DNA of 64,000 nt from CAVQJU01 sp963754955 (GTDB lineage Bacteria > Acidobacteriota > Vicinamibacteria > Vicinamibacterales > CAVVIG01). The position numbers were made by a program, and so were the translations under genes. Location: positions 310,001 to 374,000 of the forward strand of contig CAVWHY010000003.1 of the NCBI GenBank assembly GCA_963754955.1, given 5' to 3'. Positions 57,868-64,000 of this stretch are shown here, one piece after another. The notes under the pieces are model-generated. The model was not told the DNA's origin. It did not search any database and saw only the letters and a program-made list of their open reading frames with translations. The stretch's first letter is position 1; every line of letters begins with the position of its first letter.

Positions 57868-60723
57868 TTAGTTAGCCGCGACCGTGTTTCCACCGCGGCG
57901 CGGCGACGGCCCACCCTTGAACGTGAGCAGGTGGTTCTTGATCGCCTGGATCTGGGCCTCTGCAGAGCCGTCCATCCCCGGGTACTGCGATTTCGGGTAG
58001 TCGGGCCAGAACGCCGGCATGCGGGTGCCGGGGAGAATAGCCGCCGGGTTCTTGAGCCACTGCGCGATCCACTCGGGCTGCAGCCGGTCCGGCGCCATCC
58101 GCAGGTCGGGCGCGAGGTTCGCCGTCGGCTGATCCTTCGGAATCGCGCCGAGCACGTGGCACTGCTGGCACTTGAGCAGCTCGAACAGCTGCTTGCCCGC
58201 TCCCTCTTCCGCAGACGTCAGGCGCACGCTCTCGTGCGTCTGGAACGGACCGACGGTGTTCGACACCGCGCCGAAGTACTCCACCACGCCGTTCAGCTTC
58301 TCGTCGTTGAAGCCGAATGTCGGCATGCGGACGCTCAGCCACGGGCGGATCGGAATCGGGCCGCGAAGGAACGCATACAGCCAGTCGGGCTGCACGCGGG
58401 CGCCTTCCGGCGTGAGCATTGGCGGACCGAGCGACGGCTCGGCCACCAGCTTCACCATGTCGCCGCCGTCGCCTTCGATGATGTGACAGCCGACGCAGTT
58501 CTGCCGGTGCACCAGCGTGCGTCCCGACACCCGGTAGTCGGCACGGGCGTTCCGCACAGGCATCGCGGCGGCGGGCTGGGTTTCGCGCTGGAAGCTCATG
58601 ACCGCCGTGAGCAGCCGGTCCACTTCGACGTCGGAGAAGTCCCAGTTCGGCATGCGCAGCTTCTCGAGCGGCTGCAGCACCCGGCCCTTGTCGAACTCGC
58701 GCGGGTTATGGAGCTTGCGGCGGAACCAGCCGATCTTCGACGTGTGCGGGATGTCGTTGATGAACGCGAAATCAAGGCGCGTCACGAGCTTGCTGCCCTC
58801 TTCGGACAGGTCCGTGCCGATCGCCTGCGCTTTCTCGAAGCCCTTGATGTCGTGGCAGCTGAAGCAGCCATAGCGGCTGATGACCTTCTGGCCCAGATCG
58901 AGCTGCTTCGCCTTCGCGTCGAGCTTGGCGACGGCGGCCTTCGCGTCTTCCGCCGGCAACGACGCCTTGTAGTAGTCGAGCAGCGTGTCGTCGACATCCT
59001 TCTCGGCGAAGGTGGCTTTCGCGGCGTCGCCGCCATTCTGCTTGAGCGTCATCAGGTAGGTGGCCACGTCGGCGGCCTGCTGATCCGTCAGGCGCAGGTT
59101 CGGCATGTAGGTGGCGGGGTTGTAGTGCTTCGGATCCCGCACCCAGTTGAAGACCCACTCGTACGTCGTCTTGTTGCCGATGTTCTCGAGGGGCTGACCG
59201 AACGTCCGCCGCGGGCCGACTTCCTCACGTTTCCCTTCGCCAACCAGGTGGCAGCCCTGGCAGCCGATGGACTTGACGATCTGCTCACCCGTTTTTGCGT
59301 CACCGTGCGGCGGGCTCTTGACGGCGAATTCGTGCGTGTCCGTGTTGGCGAACAGATAGGCGACGACCGCGTCGATCTCGACCTCGTTGCGCACGGCATC
59401 CGCCGGCGAGCTCGAGTTCGAGTTGTACCAGATGCGCGGCATCCACGTGGCCGCCTTGACTGACCGCGGATTCCGAATCCATGTCTTGACCCAGTCCGGC
59501 GACAGCTTCGCGTCGATCTTCGTCAGGATGGGCCCGGGCTTGCGCATCTTCTCGGCTTCGAACCCCTTGGTCTTATGGCAGGCGTAGCATCCGGCCCGCT
59601 CGTAGGTTCCGTACGCGATGTTCAGCATATCGGCCTTCGGGACGTAGATCTCCTGCTTGTGGCACTTGGCGCACGATGCTTCCGTCATCTTTAACGGCAG
59701 CATCGGGTAGTCCCAGAGGTGCGGCTGCTCCCAGCCGAACTTCTTCTCCCACTCCTCCTGCTGCTTCGGGGAACTCGGCATGTGCGCCGCGTCGCGGAAG
59801 CTGACGGACTGCCCCATCCCCTCGTGGCACACCGTGCAGCCGATGCGGTCGATCGGATGCGGTGAGTCGCCGCCGAGGTACGTGGACAGGTTGGGATGCG
59901 TCGTGAACGGCTGCGGGTACTTCTCGTAGCCTTTGCGGTCGATCGACAGGTGGCAAGTCATGCACCGGTCCATCTTCGACACGGTCTTGAAGTTCACGTC
60001 GTCGACGATGTTCGGCAGGATGAGCTGCTGAATCTTGATCGTCGGCGCCATGAAGTCGAGGAGCGGCGCGTTGAGGAAGTAGTCCTTGGCGGCGCTCGGC
60101 GCGACGCTGTCGAGCACCTTCCGCAGGCGCGTCTCCTCGGCGTGCATGTTCTCGATCTGCTTTGCGACCGCCGTCACCTGGCCCGTGTACTGGCCCTGCG
60201 ACTTCTGGATGCCGGCGCGCTCGGCGATCAGCTTTTCGACCTGCAGATTCAACGCGGACAGGTTCTTCTCCTGTTCCGCGACGCTGGCGCCCTTCTTGGC
60301 GGCATTCGGCGCGCCCGACGCCCGCGAGGCCTCGAAGTCGTAGCGGTCGTGGTCGTAAGTGGCCTTGGCGTACTGGTAGTCGCGCTGCGCCCGGTCGAGC
60401 CGGATGTTGACATCGTCGAGCTGTTTCTGCAGCTCGCCGACCTTCGCCTGGTTCCCGGCGACGTTCTTCTGGGCCGCGGCGAGCTGCTGCTGCAGCTGCG
60501 TCAGCTTGCCCTTGTCCACGGCGCGCGACGCCTGCTGGTACTGCGCGCGCGTCACGTCGTACTGCAGCTGGGCGAACCGCCGCTGCGTGTTCTTCCAGTC
60601 GCGGTCGTAGTCGTCCCACACCATCCAGACGACCGACAGGAACAGGAAGATGCTGGACGCCGCGAAGACGACGTTCAGGAAGTCGACGTTGTAAGCGTGC
60701 CCGACGCCCTTTTTGTCAGCCAT
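57868..60723 (-). CDS. Membrane-anchored octahaem cytochrome c with coiled-coil domain
   Basis: 951 residues. One N-terminal transmembrane helix (about 15-36), a long coiled coil (about 45-205, heptads rich in Gln/Leu/Lys), then eight CX2CH haem sites at Cys 254, 296, 351, 379, 488, 620, 743 and 852. Repeated NPRSVKAATWMP- and PATYMPNLRLTDQQ-like segments show cytochrome c domains of the type ending in MP axial methionines. It is the last gene after HEAT protein, Rieske and split cytochrome b, so it is the likely electron exit of the bc complex in place of cytochrome c1. The coiled coil suggests oligomer or spacer function across the periplasm. Confidence 0.9.
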   Translation of the reverse strand: MADKKGVGHAYNVDFLNVVFAASSIFLFLSVVWMVWDDYDRDWKNTQRRFAQLQYDVTRAQYQQASRAVDKGKLTQLQQQLAAAQKNVAGNQAKVGELQKQLDDVNIRLDRAQRDYQYAKATYDHDRYDFEASRASGAPNAAKKGASVAEQEKNLSALNLQVEKLIAERAGIQKSQGQYTGQVTAVAKQIENMHAEETRLRKVLDSVAPSAAKDYFLNAPLLDFMAPTIKIQQLILPNIVDDVNFKTVSKMDRCMTCHLSIDRKGYEKYPQPFTTHPNLSTYLGGDSPHPIDRIGCTVCHEGMGQSVSFRDAAHMPSSPKQQEEWEKKFGWEQPHLWDYPMLPLKMTEASCAKCHKQEIYVPKADMLNIAYGTYERAGCYACHKTKGFEAEKMRKPGPILTKIDAKLSPDWVKTWIRNPRSVKAATWMPRIWYNSNSSSPADAVRNEVEIDAVVAYLFANTDTHEFAVKSPPHGDAKTGEQIVKSIGCQGCHLVGEGKREEVGPRRTFGQPLENIGNKTTYEWVFNWVRDPKHYNPATYMPNLRLTDQQAADVATYLMTLKQNGGDAAKATFAEKDVDDTLLDYYKASLPAEDAKAAVAKLDAKAKQLDLGQKVISRYGCFSCHDIKGFEKAQAIGTDLSEEGSKLVTRLDFAFINDIPHTSKIGWFRRKLHNPREFDKGRVLQPLEKLRMPNWDFSDVEVDRLLTAVMSFQRETQPAAAMPVRNARADYRVSGRTLVHRQNCVGCHIIEGDGGDMVKLVAEPSLGPPMLTPEGARVQPDWLYAFLRGPIPIRPWLSVRMPTFGFNDEKLNGVVEYFGAVSNTVGPFQTHESVRLTSAEEGAGKQLFELLKCQQCHVLGAIPKDQPTANLAPDLRMAPDRLQPEWIAQWLKNPAAILPGTRMPAFWPDYPKSQYPGMDGSAEAQIQAIKNHLLTFKGGPSPRRGGNTVAAN

Positions 60724-60726
60724 GAT

Positions 60727-61804
60727 TCAAATATTGAAGAAGAATTCGGGGATGCCCACGATGTACTTCAGGTTGATGACCCACCGGAGCAGCATCTTGA
60801 TCGGCAGTGACATCATCATCAGGAACAGGAACACCGTCACGTAATACCGCGGCGGCCCCAGCTTGATGTAATACGTCTTGAGCCACGCCTTCGCGAGGAT
60901 CACCGGCAGCGCGAACACGTAGAACAGCACCAGCAGGATGCCGAAGATCTCCCGGAGCAGCCAGAACTCGGGCAGGCCCGTGCGGAACAGACGCACCCAG
61001 ATGTACTCGGACAGGTTGACGTTGGTCAGCGCCTCGAGCTTGTGGATGTCCCAGAATTCGAACGGCCCGAAGAAGTTCCAGTTGGGACCGCGCAGGAACG
61101 TGCCCAGCACGATGAGCGACGACCACAGCACGGCGAAGCCGAAGAGGAAGATCGCAATCTCCGGCTTGCGCTCGTTGAACGTGTAGTAGCCGTTGCCCTT
61201 GGGGTTCTTGTCGATGTACGGGATGCAGATCAGCCCGACGATGATGAGGCCCGGCAGGACGACGCCGGCCAGCCAGGGGTCGAAGTACACCAGCATTTCC
61301 TGCAGCCCGAGGAAGTACCACGGCGCTTTCGACGGGTTCGGCGTGTTGGCCGGGTTCGCGGGCTGCTCGAGCGGCGCCTTGAGCACGATCGACCAGACGA
61401 TCAGCACGACCGAGCACAGGATCAGCGAGATGAGCTCCGTGTAGACCAGGTCGGGCCACACCCACACGCGATCCGATTCGGCTTTCTCGATGGGCCCCTG
61501 TCCCGCGGCGATCCGCCGGTCGTTGAGGACGCCTTCGCGGAGGGAATACCACACGAAGAACACGAGCAGGAAGATCAGCCCGACGATCGGCACGTTGTCG
61601 GGCTTGGTGACCACCGAGCCGGAAGTTCGGGTCGAACGTGCCGAAGATGAAGAACGCCGCAAGAAAGCCCAGCGCCCCGTACCCGACGGCGTTGCCGGCA
61701 ATCTTCTCGCGCTTCCACAGCATGACGGCGAGCCCGCCGACCGCGAGGAGGAAGAACAGCTTCGGGTCGGCGACCGCGTTGAATATGCCTTTGATGAAGC
61801 CCAT
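60727..61804 (-). CDS. Cytochrome b C-terminal subunit of the bc complex, one apparent frameshift
   Basis: Removing one C near 61620 (FDPNF-GSVVTKPDNVP) gives 358 residues with about eight transmembrane helices. KAPWYFLGLQEMLVYFDPWLAG is the quinol-oxidation-site region equivalent to the PEWY loop of cytochrome b; YTFNERKPEIAIF and RGPNWNFFGPFEFWD follow. Together with the 61867 gene it makes a split cytochrome b, as in cytochrome b6f and some bacterial menaquinol oxidases, but it has extra C-terminal helices. I preferred the ATG at 61804 over TTG at 61819. It ends 3 bp before the octahaem gene starts. Confidence 0.88.
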
Positions 61805-61824
61805 ATCTGCTGATTCCAAACCCT

Positions 61825-61870
61825 GTAGCGTCCGCCTTCAGGCGGACGTCCGGCTGAAGCCGGCCGCTAC
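61825..61870. repeat. Facing pair of REP-like palindromes (a then b)
   Basis: Type a unit at 61825-61847 (GTAG; stem gtccgcc, loop ttca, stem ggcggac) and type b unit on the minus strand at 61848-61870 (CTAC end; stem around tgaa). The two units abut without spacer. The cytochrome b stop TAG is in the head of type b. Confidence 0.92.
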
Positions 61871-62682
61871 AGTGGGCCGGAAATCCCTCCGTCCTTGCGC
61901 ACGCGCCAGAAGTGGACGGCCATCAGCACGGCGATGCCGAGCGGCAGCCCGACGCAGTGCAGCACGTAGAACCGGAGCAGCGCGCCCTCGCCCACGAACG
62001 TGCCGCCGAGCAGCGCGAACCGCGCGTCGTCGGCGGCGTGGATCAGCGGGACGTCGCCCAACCGCAGCAACTGCGCGCCTGGACCTTCGTGGCCGAGGAA
62101 CGGCGTCGCGCGCGCCATGTTCGAGCCGACCGTGATCGCCCAGATCGCCAGCTGGTCCCACGGCAGCAGGTAGCCGGTGAACGAGAGCAGCAGCGTCAGC
62201 ACGAGCATGATGACGCCGACCGACCAGTTGAACTCGCGCGGCGGCTTGTACGATCCGGTCATGAACACGCGGAACATGTGGAGCCACACCGTGATGACCA
62301 TGGCGTGCGCGCCCCAGCGGTGCATCTCGCGCATGATGCCGAGCGGCACGTGCTCGCGCAGGCCGACGATGTCGGTGTACGCGTATTCGAGCGTGGGCCG
62401 GTAGTAGAACATCAGCAGCAGGCCCGTGAACGTGAGCACGAGGAAGAGAAAGAAGCTCAACCCGCCCATGCACCAGGTGTAGCGAAGCTTCACGCCCGAC
62501 TTGCGGATCCGCACCGGGTGCAGGTGCAGGAACACGTTCGACAGCATCACCAGCACGCGGGTGCGGTCGGTGTTCGGCCGGTCGTGCCGGAACACGGATT
62601 TCCAGGCCTGCGTTTCGGTCAGCCACTCCCAGAACCGGACGAGCGGGCCTTCCTTGGGTGCAATGGTTTTCGCTTCAGCCAT
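61867..62682 (-). CDS. Cytochrome b N-terminal subunit of the bc complex
   Basis: 271 residues, four transmembrane helices. Haem b ligands are in MHRWGAHAMVITVWLHMFRV (two histidines) and VLHCVGLPLGIAVLMAVHFW (two histidines); SFTGYLLPWDQLAIWAI is the conserved helix C-D region. It carries the two b haems and the quinone reduction site of a Qcr/PetB-type complex. Its upstream and downstream gaps are each a facing REP pair, and the TAG stop comes from the downstream unit. Confidence 0.95.
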   Translation of the reverse strand: MAEAKTIAPKEGPLVRFWEWLTETQAWKSVFRHDRPNTDRTRVLVMLSNVFLHLHPVRIRKSGVKLRYTWCMGGLSFFLFLVLTFTGLLLMFYYRPTLEYAYTDIVGLREHVPLGIMREMHRWGAHAMVITVWLHMFRVFMTGSYKPPREFNWSVGVIMLVLTLLLSFTGYLLPWDQLAIWAITVGSNMARATPFLGHEGPGAQLLRLGDVPLIHAADDARFALLGGTFVGEGALLRFYVLHCVGLPLGIAVLMAVHFWRVRKDGGISGPL

Positions 62683-62694
62683 AATCCTCTACAA

Positions 62695-62748
62695 GTAGCG
62701 GCCGGCTTCAGCCGGCCGTTGCGACGTCCGCCTGAAGGCGGACGCTAC
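62695..62748. repeat. Facing pair of REP-like palindromes (b then a)
   Basis: Type b unit on the plus strand at 62695-62717 (GTAG; stem ggccggc, loop ttca, stem gccggcc) and type a on the minus strand at 62726-62748, separated by 8 bp. It is the mirror order of the pair at 61825 and sits between Rieske and cytochrome b genes. Confidence 0.92.
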
Positions 62749-62752
62749 GCCG

Positions 62753-63580
62753 TTACGCTTTCAAGAACGACTCAGGATCGATCCACTGGCCCAGCTCGCG
62801 CTGGTAATGCTTGCCCTTGTCCACCAGAATCTGGCCGTCGTCGGCGAGCACGACGCGCGCGCGCTCGAGCGGTCGCGGCGCCGGGCCTTCGAAGTTCACG
62901 CCGGTGAGACGGAAACCGCTGCCGTGGCAGGGGCACTTGAACTTGCTCTCGGCCGACAGGTAGTTCGGCGTGCAGCCCAGGTGCGTGCACACGCTGATGA
63001 GCACGTAGAAGCCGCTGGCGTGCTGCTCGATGTCGTCCGGGGTCCGGACGATCCAGATGCCGTACTTGTCCTTGAACCGCTCGTCCACGCCCATGCCGTA
63101 CTCGCTCGGGAAGCCGACCTTGAACTGCTGCGGCGGCTCGTTGAGCACGTTCGGGAACATGAACCGGCCGGTCGCGGCGAGCGCGGCGGCCGATGCGGCG
63201 GAGAACGCGCCCCACGCCAGGCCCAGCCAGGCGCGGCGGTTCAGGAGCGGCGAGGTGTCGTCGGGATCGCGTCCAGCGGCGACGGCCGGCTTCGCGGCCG
63301 CCGGCGCGGCAGCCGCAGCCTTCGCCTGCGCACCGCCCGCGGACGCGGCGGTCGTCGTCTTGCCGGCGAGATCCGGCAGCGGCGCAGCCGGAGGCTTCGG
63401 CGGTGCGGCCGGTTTCGCGGCATGGCTGGCGACCGGCGCCGTGCTGACGCCGGTGGCCGCCGCAGCCGCTGCCGTCGCCGGGGCGTCGCCGCCCGGAACC
63501 TGGCGCGTATTCGGCGTCGCCGCCGGATTGGCGCCGGTCGGCGGCGCGCTGGGCTCTATCGCCTTGTTGTCATCAGCCAT
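62753..63580 (-). CDS. Rieske iron-sulfur subunit with long low-complexity N terminus
   Basis: 275 residues. The [2Fe-2S] ligands are Cys198-Thr-His200 in VCTHLGC and Cys216-Pro-Cys218-His219 in CPCHGSGF. One transmembrane helix at about 118-137 (WLGLAWGAFSAASAAALAA) anchors it, preceded by NRR, possibly a twin-arginine-like signal. The first 105 residues are Ala/Pro-rich with few hydrophobics, an unusual cytoplasmic extension for a Rieske protein. It is the electron acceptor at the quinol-oxidising site of the bc complex. The HEAT gene ends 3 bp before it. Confidence 0.95.
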   Translation of the reverse strand: MADDNKAIEPSAPPTGANPAATPNTRQVPGGDAPATAAAAAATGVSTAPVASHAAKPAAPPKPPAAPLPDLAGKTTTAASAGGAQAKAAAAAPAAAKPAVAAGRDPDDTSPLLNRRAWLGLAWGAFSAASAAALAATGRFMFPNVLNEPPQQFKVGFPSEYGMGVDERFKDKYGIWIVRTPDDIEQHASGFYVLISVCTHLGCTPNYLSAESKFKCPCHGSGFRLTGVNFEGPAPRPLERARVVLADDGQILVDKGKHYQRELGQWIDPESFLKA

Positions 63581-63583
63581 CGT

Positions 63584-64000
63584 TTATCCAATCACCTTCA
63601 GCGCTTCGAGCGCCGCCTGCCGAACCTTCATGCTCCGATCCTCCTGGCTGAGCGTGCTCACCAGCGGCTTGAGCGACTGTTCCTTCAGCGCCGCGGCCGC
63701 GCGCAGGCCGCTGATCATGACGTCGGCGATCGGATCCTGATCCTGGTCCTGGCGCACGTCGCGCTTGACCGTCTGCTCGACGTAGCCGCGGTCGAGCATC
63801 TGCCGCAGCACGGCGACGCCTTCCGCGCGGTCGTGGCGCGCCAGCGCGACGGCGGCGTTCCAGCGCACGTCGGGCGCGCTGTCTTCGCAGCGCCGTGCGC
63901 AGTGTATCAATCTGCGCGTCGCCCGGCAGCGCGCCGAGGGCGTACACCACCATCTTGCGGATGCCGGCGTCGGCGTCCTGCGCCTGGTAGAGCGGGATGA
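63584..64000 (-). CDS. HEAT-repeat protein upstream of the Rieske gene, 5' partial, one apparent frameshift
   Basis: The gene runs off the right edge. With one base removed near 63889 (LRTAL-EDSAPDVRWNAAVAL) it shows HEAT repeats: RKMVVYALGALPGDAQIDTL, APDVRWNAAVALARHDRAEG and MKVRQAALEALKVIG. HEAT proteins act as scaffolds or assembly factors. Its position directly before Rieske in the operon suggests a link to biogenesis or stability of the bc complex. Full length unknown. Confidence 0.75.
   Translation of the reverse strand, partial: SSRSTRRRTPTPASARWWCTPSARCRATRRLIHCARRCEDSAPDVRWNAAVALARHDRAEGVAVLRQMLDRGYVEQTVKRDVRQDQDQDPIADVMISGLRAAAALKEQSLKPLVSTLSQEDRSMKVRQAALEALKVIG

Noticed and set aside
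57931..59463. A 510-codon plus-strand frame opposite the octahaem gene
   Set aside because: Shadow of the cytochrome gene, whose eight haem motifs fix the coding strand.

Overview
This is a GC-rich bacterial window, probably from an Acidobacteriota genome of the Vicinamibacteria type. That assignment is an inference from gene content: a neighbouring DUF1592 cytochrome, DUF1552 protein and ankyrin protein, and a quinol oxidase complex built on a large multihaem cytochrome. Most of the window is chromosomal housekeeping. I saw no rRNA, tRNA, CRISPR array, transposase, integrase or phage gene.

Layout. 1-4133: one-carbon genes (partial methyltransferase, core-MetE methionine synthase, formate-tetrahydrofolate ligase). 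4238-7685 (-): ATP-grasp, alpha-E and transglutaminase cluster. 7943-12541: GAF-fused alpha-glucan phosphorylase, a catalase-like protein, ArsC-like and zinc-ribbon proteins. 12650-16127: second core-MetE protein, Gfo/Idh/MocA oxidoreductase and EboE-like TIM barrel. 16204-21004: acyltransferase, amidohydrolase, aminotransferase, dihaem cytochrome, TerC. 21049-27063 (-): DUF1592, DUF1552 and ankyrin genes. 27266-29036: two tandem dehydrogenase paralogues. 29080-33199 (-): Mla-type lipid transport operon with small envelope proteins. 33205-43595: uvrB, DHH phosphoesterase, patatin-like, greA, a SpoU methyltransferase, rarA, mutL and a truncated CorA-like gene. 43648-57742 (-): ppdK, glyQS, recO, era, CorC-like, ybeY, phoH, aspS, hisS, gamma-carbonic anhydrase. 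57868-64000 (-): bc-type quinol oxidase operon (HEAT protein, Rieske, split cytochrome b, octahaem cytochrome c).

Two things stand out beyond the genes. First, most junctions between genes consist of short repeats of a few kinds: degenerate 7-bp arrays whose unit differs from site to site but whose period stays 7; 9-bp arrays; and GTAG-headed palindromes (REP-like), single or in facing pairs. Several gene 3' ends and stop codons lie inside these repeats, and one 7-bp array sits inside ybeY, where its length decides the reading frame. Second, about two dozen genes carry frame breaks that nearly all behave as one extra base. Removing one base per break gives family-typical lengths, so I annotate these as single genes and regard sequence error as the likeliest cause.
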